Program-made: the position numbers and the translations under genes
Notes under the pieces: model-generated
The model's input: only the letters and a program-made list of their open reading frames with translations
The model's database searches: none
Told to the model about the DNA's origin: nothing
Assembly: GCF_025823185.1 (NCBI RefSeq)
Contig: NZ_JACKVK010000013.1
Span: 181,678-245,677 of the forward strand
DNA from: Mycobacterium yunnanensis
Lineage (GTDB): Bacteria > Actinomycetota > Actinomycetes > Mycobacteriales > Mycobacteriaceae
Reading direction: 5' to 3'
Length of the DNA stretch: 64,000 nt
Shown: piece by piece, positions 50,845-59,913 of the stretch
Layout: each line of letters begins with the position of its first letter
How positions within the stretch are numbered: position 1 is the stretch's first letter

Positions 50845-53730
50845 GCCGCTGTCCTTGGTCTCGGGTCCGAGCAGCTTGCGCACCGAGATGCGGGAACCGA
50901 AAGGCTGCAACATCTGACTGGCCGGGCGCGTGCGCACGTTCAGCGGCCACCAGAACCACCGGCCGAGCAGTGCGGCGATGGACGGGGTCATGAACGACCG
51001 GACGATCAGCGTGTCGAACAGCAGGCCCATCGCGATCGTCGTGCCGATCTGGCCGAGCACGATCAGGTCGCTGAAGGCGAAGGACGCCATGGTGAACGCG
51101 AAGACCAGGCCGGCGGCGGTGACGACGCCACCGGTTCCCGCCATCGCCCGGATGATGCCCGTGTTCAGACCCGCGCCGATCTCCTCCTTGAACCTCGATA
51201 TCAGCAGCAGGTTGTAGTCGGCGCCCACCGCGAGCAGCAGGATGATCGCCAGGGCGGGCACGATCCAGTAGAGCTCGATGCCGAAGATGTACTGCCACAC
51301 CAGGACCGCCAGTCCCAGCGAGGCGCCGAGGGACAGCACGACGGTGCCGACGATCACCACCGCGGCGACCATGCTGCGGGTGATGAACACCATGATGAGC
51401 AGGATCAAGGCGATGGCGGCGATCGCGACGATCAGGAGGTCGTAGGTCGACCCCTCCTGGATGTCCTTGTAGGTCGACGCGGTTCCGGCCACGTAGATCT
51501 TCGCATCCGACAGCGGCGTCGCCTTGACCGCGTCGAACGCGGCGTTGCGTAGCGCGTCGATGTGCGAGATGCCTTCGACGGTGGCCGGATTGCCCTCGTG
51601 GGTGATCGTCATCCTGGCGGCCTTGCCGTCGGGTGACATGAACAGCTTGAGGCCACGCTTGAAGTCCGCGTTGTCGAAGGCCTCCGGTGGCAGGTAGAAC
51701 GAGTCGTCGTTCTTCGCGTCGTCGAATGCCTTGCCCAGTGCGGTCGCGTTCTTCAACGCTTCCTGGCTCTGGGTGTTGGTGCCGCCGGTGGTCGCGTAAT
51801 TCGACTGCAGCAACTCGCGATTGGCTTCCTGCACTTCCAGCTGCGGCGGGATCAGCGCCACCAGTTGCGGCTGCAGGGCGTTGAGCTTGTCGAGGCTTGC
51901 CGTGACCTCTGAGAACTTGTCGCTCAGTTCGGAGATGCCGTCCAGCGAATCGAATACCGAGCGCAGCGCCGCGCACGACGGGATGTCGAAGCAGTGCGGT
52001 TCCCAGTAGAAGTAGTTGCGCAGCGGCCGGAAGAAGTCGTCGAAGTTGGCCAGGTTGTCGCGCACCTGGTTGATCGTCGCGACCGTGTCGTGGAAGGCCT
52101 GAACCTGTTCATTGGTGGCGGCGGCGCTTTGCTTCTGCAGTTCGAGTTGCTGCTGCAGGATGGCGATCGACTTGGTGGTCTGGTCGACCTGTTTGAGGAT
52201 GTCCTGCGCCCGCGCCTGCTGGTAGCTCAGGTTCATGATCTGCCCGGCGCTCTGGGCACTGATCTGAAACGGTATGGAGCTGTGCGTGATCGGCGTGCCA
52301 AGAGGCCGGGTGATCGACTGCACCAACGCGATGCCCGGGGTGTGCAACACCGCCTTGGCGACGCGTTCGAGGATCAACATGTCCGACGGGTTGCGCATGT
52401 CGTGATCCGATTCGATCATCAACAGCTCCGGGTTCAGCCGGGCCTCGGAGAAGTGGCGCTCGGCGGCGGCATATCCGACGTTGGCCGGCGCGGTGTCGGG
52501 CAGGTAGGGCCGGCCGTCGTAGCTGATCTTGGCTCCCGGCAGCGCCAGGACCCCGATGGCCGCGATACCGAGCGACACCACCAGAATCGGGCCGGGCCAC
52601 CGGACGATCGAGGTGCCGATGCGGCGCCATCCCGACGCCCGTACCTTGCGGCGCGGCTCGAGAAGGCCGAAGCGGCTGACGATCACGATGACGGCAGGCC
52701 CCAGCGTCAGCGCCGCCATCAGCGTCACCAGCACGCCGAGCGCAGCGGGCACGCCAAGTGTCTGGAAGTACGGCAACCGCGTGAAGTACAGGCAGGCCAC
52801 GGCCCCGACGATGGTCAGGCCCGAGCCGACGATGACGTGCACCGTCCCCCGGAACATGTCGTAGTAGGCCTCGGCCCGCTCCAAGCCGCGGTTGCGGGCC
52901 TCCTGATACCGGCCGACGAGGAAGATGGCATAGTCGGTACCCGCGGCAATGGCCAAGAGCGTCAACAGATTCGTGGCGTAGGTCGACAACCCGATGACGC
53001 CCGTGTGCCCCAGTGTCGCGACGACGCCTCGGGCGGCCATCAATTCGACGGCCACCACGACGAGCATGATGAGCATGGTGATCAGCGACCGGTAGACGAT
53101 CAGCAGCATCACCGCGATCACGGCGAAGGTGATCAACGTGACCTGATGGGTGCCCGCGTTGCCGACTTCGAAGTTGTCGGTGATGGTGGGCGCGGCGCCG
53201 GTGACGTAGGCCTTCACCCCGGGCGGCGCCGGCGTGTCGGCGACGATCTTGCGGATGCTGTCGACGGATTCGTTGGACAGCGCCTCGCCCTGGTTGCCCC
53301 GCAGGTAGACCTGGACCAGGGCGGCCTTGCCGTCCTTGCTCTGCGCGCCGCCGGCCGTCAGCGGGTCGCCCCAGAAGTCCTGGACGTGCTCGACGTGGGC
53401 GGTATCCGCGTTGAGCTTCTTGACCAGGACGTCGTAGTAGTCGTGAGCGTTCTGGCCGAGCTTGTCGTCCCCCTCGAGGACGATCATCGCGGCGCTGTCG
53501 GAGTCGAACTCCTGGAACTTCTGCCCGATGTGGCGCATCGCCATGATCGAGGGCGAATCCGCGGCGTTCATCGCCACGGACCGCTCTTCACCGACGGTCT
53601 CCAGCTGGGGCGAGACGATGTTGCTCAACACCGCTATTGCCACCCACAGCAACAGGATTGGCAGCGCCAGCGTCCAGATCAACCGTGCCGGGCGGGATCG
53701 CCGATCCGGGTCCGTCGAGTGCTGGCTCAT
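50833..53730 (-). CDS. MmpL-family RND transporter
   Basis: 965-residue inner-membrane exporter with the MmpL4/MmpL5 layout: first helix (LIWTLALPILLLWVAIAVL), a large porter domain, five helices including GTDYAIFLVGRYQEARNRG (proton-relay region), a second porter loop of about 350 residues with coiled-coil-like Gln-rich stretches and a cysteine pair (CFDIPSC), and a final helix set with GADYNLLLISRF. The substrate (lipid, siderophore or drug) cannot be read from sequence. The ATG overlaps the mmpS stop (ATGA). Confidence 0.94.
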   Translation of the reverse strand: MSQHSTDPDRRSRPARLIWTLALPILLLWVAIAVLSNIVSPQLETVGEERSVAMNAADSPSIMAMRHIGQKFQEFDSDSAAMIVLEGDDKLGQNAHDYYDVLVKKLNADTAHVEHVQDFWGDPLTAGGAQSKDGKAALVQVYLRGNQGEALSNESVDSIRKIVADTPAPPGVKAYVTGAAPTITDNFEVGNAGTHQVTLITFAVIAVMLLIVYRSLITMLIMLVVVAVELMAARGVVATLGHTGVIGLSTYATNLLTLLAIAAGTDYAIFLVGRYQEARNRGLERAEAYYDMFRGTVHVIVGSGLTIVGAVACLYFTRLPYFQTLGVPAALGVLVTLMAALTLGPAVIVIVSRFGLLEPRRKVRASGWRRIGTSIVRWPGPILVVSLGIAAIGVLALPGAKISYDGRPYLPDTAPANVGYAAAERHFSEARLNPELLMIESDHDMRNPSDMLILERVAKAVLHTPGIALVQSITRPLGTPITHSSIPFQISAQSAGQIMNLSYQQARAQDILKQVDQTTKSIAILQQQLELQKQSAAATNEQVQAFHDTVATINQVRDNLANFDDFFRPLRNYFYWEPHCFDIPSCAALRSVFDSLDGISELSDKFSEVTASLDKLNALQPQLVALIPPQLEVQEANRELLQSNYATTGGTNTQSQEALKNATALGKAFDDAKNDDSFYLPPEAFDNADFKRGLKLFMSPDGKAARMTITHEGNPATVEGISHIDALRNAAFDAVKATPLSDAKIYVAGTASTYKDIQEGSTYDLLIVAIAAIALILLIMVFITRSMVAAVVIVGTVVLSLGASLGLAVLVWQYIFGIELYWIVPALAIILLLAVGADYNLLLISRFKEEIGAGLNTGIIRAMAGTGGVVTAAGLVFAFTMASFAFSDLIVLGQIGTTIAMGLLFDTLIVRSFMTPSIAALLGRWFWWPLNVRTRPASQMLQPFGSRISVRKLLGPETKDSGSGA

Positions 53731-54173
53731 GCGGACTTGTCCAGGCAGGCGATGTATCCGTTCACGTTGCTGGCGGACCTTTCGTCCTTGACGATGCCGT
53801 TGACGGTGATGCGGCACGTGATGGGGGCCGAGTCACCCTGAGCGCGGAGATCGGCGAAGAGCGTCGGATCGTCGGTGGTCAGCATGTGTGACCACGGCAG
53901 CGGCACGTCGTCGACGCGCTGGGGCTGGGCGTGCTCGTCGAGGTAGTTGATGGTCGCCGTCGCACCGGGACTGCCGAACACCTCGAAGAGGACTCGCTTG
54001 GGGTTGTATCCGGTGTTCTCCAGGGCGTCCGCACTGGGCCGCGACACCTGATTGTCGGAGCCGAAGATGCCGTGCAACCGGGTGACGCTGAAGACCACCA
54101 GTGCGACCACCACGACGGCCACGATGACGGTCCATTGCCGCCTCAGGACGCGCCCGATCGAAAGCTTGCTCAC
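53727..54173 (-). CDS. MmpS-family accessory protein
   Basis: 148-residue bitopic protein: cytosolic MSKLSIGRVLRRQ, one transmembrane helix (about 14-33), then the MmpS beta-sandwich domain with two cysteines and a conserved HAQPQRVDDVPLPWSHML stretch. It works with the coupled MmpL. The GTG start at 54173 follows AAAGG with 7-base spacing; the open frame further upstream has no supporting signal. Confidence 0.92.
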   Translation of the reverse strand: MSKLSIGRVLRRQWTVIVAVVVVALVVFSVTRLHGIFGSDNQVSRPSADALENTGYNPKRVLFEVFGSPGATATINYLDEHAQPQRVDDVPLPWSHMLTTDDPTLFADLRAQGDSAPITCRITVNGIVKDERSASNVNGYIACLDKSA

Positions 54174-54250
54174 TACTACGCCTTTCGACAGCCGGCGACG
54201 TGGCTGCACCGGACCGCCGCTCTTGGCCGAAACCCTGAGCGACGTGTGAG

Positions 54251-54275
54251 ACGGTACGGTACGGTACGGGTCGGT
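54251..54275. repeat. Pentamer tandem repeat between mmpS and tetR
   Basis: Five consecutive 5-base units of ACGGT type (three perfect, then ACGGG and TCGGT) in the 139-base divergent region. Could be regulator binding sites or promoter-adjacent slippage-prone sequence; not a palindrome. Confidence 0.6.
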
Positions 54276-54312
54276 GCAAGTCGTCCCAACCCCTTGCGCT
54301 CGAGGTGGCGGT

Positions 54313-54924
54313 ATGGTCTCCAATTCGACGGATGCGTCAGCGACGACGTCGGGCTGCCCGTGGAGCGCACGTGAGTGCGAGCTGCTCGCCGTAACGCTGA
54401 AACTGTTGCAGCAGCACGGATATGAGCGCCTCACTGTCGAAGCCGTCGCCACTGAGGCCAAGGCCAGCAAGTCCACGATGTACCGGCGCTGGCCCTCGAA
54501 GGCCGACCTCGTGCTCGCGGCGTTCATCGAGGGCACCCGCGAGTCGGCAGTCCCCCCACGCACCGGTTCGCTGCGCGGCGATCTGCTGGCCATTGGTGCG
54601 GCGGTGCGCGCACAGGGCCGAGAGCACACGGGCACGATGCGCGCGGTGCTCAACGAGATGTCCCGCAGCGAAGCCCTCAGCGCCGCCATGCAGGAGAAGT
54701 TCGTCTACCACCGCACCGTCGTGATCCAGGAGGTCCTCGGCGAGGCCGTGGCACGCGGGGAGATTCGGGCTGAGGCGATCAACCCGGAGATCTGGGACGT
54801 GCTCCCGGGATACCTGGTGTTCCGCTCCCTCGTCGCGGACCGACCGCCCACCGAGGAGACGGTGCGCGCCTTGGTCGACGAAGTTCTGCTACCCAGCCTC
54901 ACTCGAGATATGACGTCTGGTTGA
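54313..54924 (+). CDS. TetR-family regulator of the MmpS-MmpL pair
   Basis: 203-residue repressor. N-terminal HTH (about 20-65, LLQQHGYERLTVEAVATEAKASKSTMYRRW without flanks) and an all-helical ligand domain of the TetR_C type. It is divergent from mmpS and so likely represses mmpS-mmpL. The ATG at 54313 is preceded by GAGGTGG. Its 3' end overlaps the convergent RNase H-CobC gene by 26 bases. Ligand unknown. Confidence 0.9.
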   Translation: MVSNSTDASATTSGCPWSARECELLAVTLKLLQQHGYERLTVEAVATEAKASKSTMYRRWPSKADLVLAAFIEGTRESAVPPRTGSLRGDLLAIGAAVRAQGREHTGTMRAVLNEMSRSEALSAAMQEKFVYHRTVVIQEVLGEAVARGEIRAEAINPEIWDVLPGYLVFRSLVADRPPTEETVRALVDEVLLPSLTRDMTSG

Positions 54925-55975
54925 CCAACCGCACCGACGAGCCCCCGTCGGGATAGAACTCCGCCACCGACAGCGACGCGAGGTCCAGGTGCAGGCGGTA
55001 GAGGATGCCCGGACCCGCGTCGAGCGCCATCCGCAGAACCGACTTGATCGGGGTCACGTGCGACACCACCAGCACCGTCGCGTCGCCGTACTCCGAGACG
55101 ATCCGGGTGCGCGCCCTGCCCACCCGCGCCGCCACGGTGTCGAAGCTCTCCCCACCGCCGGGCGGTGCGACGCTGGTGTCCCGCAGCCACGCTTGGTGCA
55201 CCTCTGGATCCCGTTGCGCCGCCTCGCCGAACGTCAGCCCCTCCCAGGAGCCGAAGTCGGTTTCGATCAGGTCCTCGTCGACCGTGACGTCGAGGCCCAA
55301 TTCCTTGGCAGCCGCCGACGCGGTGTCGTGGGCGCGCTGCAGTGGAGACGCCACGACCGCCGCGACACCGCCCCGTGCGCCGAGGTAATGCGCCGCGGCG
55401 TCGGCCTGTCGACGTCCGAGTTCGGTCAACGGAGGGTCGCCCTGACCCGAGTAACGGCGGTCGACCGACAGGGCGGTCTGCCCGTGCCGCAACAGGAGCA
55501 TGCGCGTCGGAGCACCCTTGGCCCCGCTCCAGCCCGCGGGTGAGACGGCCTTCGCCGGTTCCGGCGCGGCGCCGTCGGCGGCGTCCATGGCCTCGTTGGC
55601 CAGCCGGTCGGCGTGAGCGTTCTCGGCGCGCGGGATCCAGCCGAACGTCACGGTGCCAAAGCCACGCACGAGCTCCTCGGCGCGCTCCCGCAACGTGATC
55701 AGGTCGGGGTGCTTGACCCGCCACCGCCCCGACATCTGCTCGACGACGAGCTTGGAGTCCAGGTTCGCGACGACGTCGGTCGCCCCCACCTCCGCCGCGG
55801 CCTGCAATCCGGCGATCAGACCGCGATACTCGGCGACGTTGTTGGTGGCCCGCCCGATGCCCTCCTTGCGTTCGGCCAGCAGCGTGGCGTGGTCGGCCGA
55901 CCAGACCACCGCCCCGTAACCCGCAGGACCGGGGTTGCCTCGCGAACCGCCGTCCGCCTCGACGATGACCTTCAT
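54899..55975 (-). CDS. RNase H type I fused to CobC-like histidine phosphatase
   Basis: 358-residue two-domain protein (Rv2228c-like). The N-terminal RNase HI domain (1-135) has catalytic acidic residues in EADGGSRGNPGPAGYG, NNVAEYRGL, ANLDSKLV and HADRLAN. The C-terminal phosphoglycerate-mutase-fold phosphatase (about 158-358) has LLLRHGQT and VVSHVTPIKS. RNase H removes RNA from RNA/DNA hybrids; the phosphatase half resembles alpha-ribazole phosphatase of B12 synthesis. This fusion is known in actinobacteria. The start overlaps the stop of the upstream zinc-ribbon gene by four bases. Confidence 0.95.
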   Translation of the reverse strand: MKVIVEADGGSRGNPGPAGYGAVVWSADHATLLAERKEGIGRATNNVAEYRGLIAGLQAAAEVGATDVVANLDSKLVVEQMSGRWRVKHPDLITLRERAEELVRGFGTVTFGWIPRAENAHADRLANEAMDAADGAAPEPAKAVSPAGWSGAKGAPTRMLLLRHGQTALSVDRRYSGQGDPPLTELGRRQADAAAHYLGARGGVAAVVASPLQRAHDTASAAAKELGLDVTVDEDLIETDFGSWEGLTFGEAAQRDPEVHQAWLRDTSVAPPGGGESFDTVAARVGRARTRIVSEYGDATVLVVSHVTPIKSVLRMALDAGPGILYRLHLDLASLSVAEFYPDGGSSVRLVNQTSYLE

Positions 55976-56709
55976 TCCTTGAAGTCCCGCACGCGCACCA
56001 GGATTGCCGAGCACTCCGGGCACCGGAGCACCTCGTCCTCCTTGGCGGCGGAGATCCTGGCCAGCTCGCCCCTGTCGATCTCGATGCGACACGCACCGCA
56101 CCGCTTGCCCTGCAAGCGGCCTGCCCCCACCCCGCCCTGGGCCCGCTGCCGCTCGTAGAGCGCCACCAGCTCGGCAGGCGCCGAGGCCGAGAGCTCCTCG
56201 CGGCGGCCTGAGGCCTCGTGGCGTGACTGGTCGATCTGCACCAGTGCGGCGTCGCGTGCCGCGGTGGCGGCCGCGAGGTCGGTCTGCATCCCGTCGATGC
56301 GGGCCTGCTGGTCGGCCGACTCCCTCTGCAGCTGTTCGCGGCGTTCCATGATCTCCAGCAACGAATCCTCCAGGCTCTCCTGGCGGCGCTGCAGGGCCTC
56401 GAGTTCGTGCTGGATCTCGCCGAGGTGCTTGGCGTCGACCGTTCCACCGTCGAGCAGGCCGCGGTCGCGGTCCTCCCGCTTGCGCACCGCGTCGATCTCG
56501 CCCTCGAACTTCGCGACCTGCCCGTCGAGATCCTCTAGCGCGATGGTCAGGGTCGCCAGTGCGTCGGTGGCCGCGCGGTGCTCGGCGGTGACGGTGTCGA
56601 GACGTTGCTGCTCCTCGAGATGCTTGGCGCGGTAGTCCAGCCGGCTCAACTCGGCGTCCACCGCCGCGATCTCCAGAACCAGGCGCTGCTGTCTCTCGTC
56701 GGCCTTCAT
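55972..56709 (-). CDS. Coiled-coil zinc-ribbon protein (Rv2229c-like)
   Basis: 245-residue cytosolic protein: a long coiled-coil (about 5-175, heptad-like Leu/Glu/Gln) ending in a C4-type zinc ribbon (CGACRIEID ... CPEC, about 198-233). Belongs to the zf-RING_7/CT398-like family; CT398-type proteins bind transcription or secretion components in other bacteria, but the mycobacterial role is unknown. Four-base overlaps with genes on both sides place it in a three-gene operon: Nif3, this gene, RNase H-CobC. Confidence 0.92.
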   Translation of the reverse strand: MKADERQQRLVLEIAAVDAELSRLDYRAKHLEEQQRLDTVTAEHRAATDALATLTIALEDLDGQVAKFEGEIDAVRKREDRDRGLLDGGTVDAKHLGEIQHELEALQRRQESLEDSLLEIMERREQLQRESADQQARIDGMQTDLAAATAARDAALVQIDQSRHEASGRREELSASAPAELVALYERQRAQGGVGAGRLQGKRCGACRIEIDRGELARISAAKEDEVLRCPECSAILVRVRDFKE

Positions 56710-57839
56710 GTGGTGCTGTCGTCCTTCTCTAGATTCCAGGGGTCCGTGCGGACCGGGCTGACGTCCACCTGCAGAGCTTCCCCGAATTGCGTGCGCAGCA
56801 GCGCCTCGGCCTGTCCGCACCATGGGAATTCACTGGCCCAGTGCGCGACGTCGACCAGGGCGACGTCGGAGGCGCGCAGGTGTTCGTCGGCCGGATGATG
56901 TCGCAGGTCGGCGGTGACGTAGGCGTGCACGTCGGCCGCGGCCACGGTGTCCAGCAGCGAGTCCCCCGCCCCGCCACACACCGCGACCCGCGACACCACG
57001 GCGTCGGGGTCCCCCGCCGCCCGCACCCCCCACGAGGTGGCGGGCAGACCGCGGTTGACCCGAGTGACGAAGGCGCGCAAGCTCTCCGGGACCGGCAGCG
57101 CACAGACGCGACCGATGCCCACGTCCGACGGCAGCGACGCCAGGGTGACCACGTCGAACGCGGGCTCCTCGTAGGGATGCGCGTGCCGCAGCGCGCCGAG
57201 CACCCGTCCTCGCAGGCTGGCCGGTGCGATCACCTCGACGTGGTCCTCGTCGACGTACTCGACCGCACCCACGGCGCCGATCGCGGGAGCGGCGCCGTCG
57301 TGCGGCAGGAACTGCCCGGTGCCCGAGACGGTCCAGCTGCAGTGCGAGTAATCCCCAAGCGCGCCCGCCCCGGCGGCGAACAGCGCCGTGCGGACGGCGT
57401 CGGTGTGCGCGGCCGGAACGAAGACCACCCACTTGTCGAGTTGGGTGCCGTCCGACACCGGCGACAGCACGTCCTCCACCACGAGCCCGAGCGCGTCGGC
57501 GAGCGCGTCGGACACCCCGGGGTTCGCGGAGTCGGCGTTGGTGTGCGCGGTGAACAAGGCGCTGCGGTTGCGGATCAACTGGTGCAGGATCGCGCCCTTG
57601 CCCGTGCTCGCCGCCACCGTGTCCACGCCCCGCAGCAGCAGCGGATGGTGGGCGAGGAGCAGGCCGCGGGGCGGCACCTCCGCGACGACGGCCGCCGTGG
57701 CGTCCACCGCGATCGTCACCGACTCGACCAGCTCGGACGGGTCCCCGCAGACCAGTCCGACCGAGTCCCAGTCCTCGGCCAAGGCAGGCGGGTAGGCGCG
57801 TTCCAGCACCTCGATCACGTCGACCAGCCGCGCGCTCAT
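56706..57839 (-). CDS. Nif3/DUF34 family dinuclear-metal protein
   Basis: 377-residue member of the Nif3-like family (Rv2230c). Metal-ligand motifs AHHPLLLRG (about 63-71), HTNAD and a C-terminal HHPADEH/HWASE region are split by an inserted PII-like domain (about 125-240), as in the long bacterial form. A GTP cyclohydrolase role claimed for some members is not established. The ATG is preceded by GGGAGGG. First gene of the operon ending in RNase H-CobC. The cobC aminotransferase gene (Rv2231c) that lies next in M. tuberculosis is absent. Confidence 0.93.
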   Translation of the reverse strand: MSARLVDVIEVLERAYPPALAEDWDSVGLVCGDPSELVESVTIAVDATAAVVAEVPPRGLLLAHHPLLLRGVDTVAASTGKGAILHQLIRNRSALFTAHTNADSANPGVSDALADALGLVVEDVLSPVSDGTQLDKWVVFVPAAHTDAVRTALFAAGAGALGDYSHCSWTVSGTGQFLPHDGAAPAIGAVGAVEYVDEDHVEVIAPASLRGRVLGALRHAHPYEEPAFDVVTLASLPSDVGIGRVCALPVPESLRAFVTRVNRGLPATSWGVRAAGDPDAVVSRVAVCGGAGDSLLDTVAAADVHAYVTADLRHHPADEHLRASDVALVDVAHWASEFPWCGQAEALLRTQFGEALQVDVSPVRTDPWNLEKDDSTT

Positions 57840-57951
57840 CGCCGTCCCTCCCTTGCCGTCGTCTGTCCGAGAGCCTACGACGTCACCAGCGAAAAGAGAC
57901 GTCATGCCAGCCGCGACGGACCGCCGTCACGGAACAGGAGACAATGGCGGG

Positions 57952-58599
57952 GTGAGTCCTCGCCTAGTCCTCTTCGATCTCGACGGCACGCTCACCGACT
58001 CTGCCCCCGGCATCGTCGCGAGCTTCCGTCATGCCTTGGGCGAGATCGGTGCCACGGTGCCCGACGGCGACTTGGCGGGCCTGGTGGCGGGACCCCCGAT
58101 GCATCAGACGCTCGCGGCGATGGGTCTCGGCGGCCACGCGGAGCGGGCGTTCACCGCCTACCGCGCCGACTACACCACCCGCGGCTGGTCCATGAACAGC
58201 CTCTTCGACGGCGTCGCCGAGCTGCTGACAGATCTTCGGGCCGCCGGCGTCCGGCTGGCGGTGGCCACCTCGAAGAACGAAGTGACGGCACGGCGCATCA
58301 TCGAGCACTTCGGCATCGCGGACTACTTCGAGGTGATCGCCGGGGCCAGCTCCGACGGCGTGCGGTCGTCCAAGGCCGACGTGGTGGCCCACGCCCTGGC
58401 CCAGCTCGCTCCGCTGCCCGACGAGGTGCTGATGGTCGGCGACCGGTCCCACGACGTCTTGGGCGCCGCCTCCCACGGCATCGACACCGTGGTCGTCGCA
58501 TGGGGTTACGGTCGGTCGGACTTCGACGGCCCCGACGGTGTCAAAGCCTTCAAGCACGTGGCGACGATGGCCGAGCTGCGGGAGGCACTCGGTGTCTGA
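57952..58599 (+). CDS. ptkA: HAD-family protein, protein tyrosine kinase PtkA-like
   Basis: HAD-fold protein of 215 residues from the GTG at 57952 (an ATG at 57904 would add 16). HAD motif I is DLDGTLTDS, motif II VATSKNE, motif III/IV MVGDRSHDV; a helical cap has GPPMHQTL. The M. tuberculosis homologue (Rv2232) autophosphorylates and phosphorylates PtpA and has a disordered N-terminal extension that is mostly missing here. It overlaps ptpA by eight bases, so the two are coupled. By sequence alone it could be a phosphoglycolate-type phosphatase. Confidence 0.88.
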   Translation: MSPRLVLFDLDGTLTDSAPGIVASFRHALGEIGATVPDGDLAGLVAGPPMHQTLAAMGLGGHAERAFTAYRADYTTRGWSMNSLFDGVAELLTDLRAAGVRLAVATSKNEVTARRIIEHFGIADYFEVIAGASSDGVRSSKADVVAHALAQLAPLPDEVLMVGDRSHDVLGAASHGIDTVVVAWGYGRSDFDGPDGVKAFKHVATMAELREALGV

Positions 58600-59089
58600 A
58601 CCCACTCTGCACGTCACCTTCGTGTGCTCGGGCAACATCTGCCGGTCCCCCATGGCGGACAAGATGTTCGCCCATCAGCTCGCCGAACGCGGTCTCGCCG
58701 AGTCGGTCCGGGTCACCAGCGCGGGTACCGGCAGCTGGCACGTCGGCGATCCCGCCCACGAGCGGGCGGTGCACGTGCTGCGCGAGCACGGCTATCCGAC
58801 CAGCCATCGCGCCGCTCACGTCTCCGACGAGCACGTGGCGGCCGACATGGTCGTCGCGATGGGACGCAACCACGTCCGCATCCTGCGCGATCTCGGCGTC
58901 CCCGAGGACCGCGTTCGGTTGATGCGGTCCTTCGACCCTCGCTCGGGCGCGCACGCCCTCGACGTCGAGGACCCCTACTACGGAACCCTGGAGGACTACG
59001 AGGAGACCTTCGCCGTCATCGACGCCTCGCTGCCGGGGCTGCACGCCTGGGTCGACGACCGGCTGCGGGACCACGAGGCAGCGGGCTGA
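58592..59089 (+). CDS. ptpA: Low-molecular-weight protein tyrosine phosphatase
   Basis: 165-residue LMW-PTP. The catalytic loop C-x5-R-S is CSGNICRSP (about 11-19), and the general-acid Asp lies in DPYYG (about 127-131). The GTG start follows GGGAGGC and lies within the ptkA end. In M. tuberculosis the homologue (Rv2234) is secreted into macrophages; here, in a likely environmental species, its role is unknown. The stop shares a base with the SURF1 start. Confidence 0.95.
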   Translation: MSEPTLHVTFVCSGNICRSPMADKMFAHQLAERGLAESVRVTSAGTGSWHVGDPAHERAVHVLREHGYPTSHRAAHVSDEHVAADMVVAMGRNHVRILRDLGVPEDRVRLMRSFDPRSGAHALDVEDPYYGTLEDYEETFAVIDASLPGLHAWVDDRLRDHEAAG

Positions 59090-59913
59090 TGCGCCGCTTC
59101 GCGTTCTTGTTGAAGCCTCAATGGCTGGCGCTCTACGTCGTCGCGATCGCGTTTGCCTACCTGTGCTTCACGGTGCTCGCTCCGTGGCAACTCGGCAAGA
59201 ACACCACGACGTCACGCGAGAACGCACAAATCTCGAACTCGGTGTCGCAGCCCCCCGTGCCGCTGACGACGCTTCTGCCGCACCAGAATTCCGCGGCCGC
59301 CGGTGACCAGTGGCGCCAGGTCACCGCCGCCGGCACATACGTGCCCGAGGCGCAGGTCGTGGTGCGGTTGCGCGTCGTCGACGGCGACCCTGCCTACGAG
59401 GTCCTCGTGCCGTTCCGCGTCGACGGCGGCCCCACCGTGCTCGTCGACCGCGGGTACGTCAAACCCGAACGCGGCACGCAGGTTCCCGACTTCGCCGCCC
59501 CGCCGTCCGGGAGCGTCACCATCACCGCCCGACTGCGCGACCCCGAGGGGGTCGTCACCGGCAAGGACCCGTTCCGCGAGAACGGAATTCAGCAGGTCTA
59601 CTCGATCAACACCGGTCAGGTCGCCCAGGTGACGGGCGTGCCGCTGGCGGGCTCGTATCTTCAACTCGTCGACGGTCAGCCGGGCGGGCTGGGGGTCATC
59701 GGCCTGCCCCACCTCGACGCAGGCCCGTTCCTGTCCTACGGCATCCAATGGATCGCATTCGGAATCGTCGCGCCGCTCGGCGTCGGCTACTTCGTGATGG
59801 CGGAGGTCAAGCAGCGCCGCCGGGAGAAGAGCGAAGGCGAGGCACGGGCCACCACGTCGGCACCGCTCAGCGCGCAGCAGAAGCTCGCCGACCGGTACGG
59901 CCGACGCCAGTGA
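59089..59913 (+). CDS. SURF1-family cytochrome oxidase assembly protein
   Basis: 274-residue membrane protein with helices at about 10-32 and 215-238 flanking an external domain, the SURF1 topology (Rv2235). Conserved motifs include LAPWQLG near the start, VLVDRGYVKP and QWIAFG in the second helix. SURF1 helps haem a insertion into aa3 oxidase, whose subunit genes lie at the start of this window. ATG overlaps the ptpA stop (TGATG). Its last 47 bases overlap the convergent cobD gene. Confidence 0.93.
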   Translation: MRRFAFLLKPQWLALYVVAIAFAYLCFTVLAPWQLGKNTTTSRENAQISNSVSQPPVPLTTLLPHQNSAAAGDQWRQVTAAGTYVPEAQVVVRLRVVDGDPAYEVLVPFRVDGGPTVLVDRGYVKPERGTQVPDFAAPPSGSVTITARLRDPEGVVTGKDPFRENGIQQVYSINTGQVAQVTGVPLAGSYLQLVDGQPGGLGVIGLPHLDAGPFLSYGIQWIAFGIVAPLGVGYFVMAEVKQRRREKSEGEARATTSAPLSAQQKLADRYGRRQ

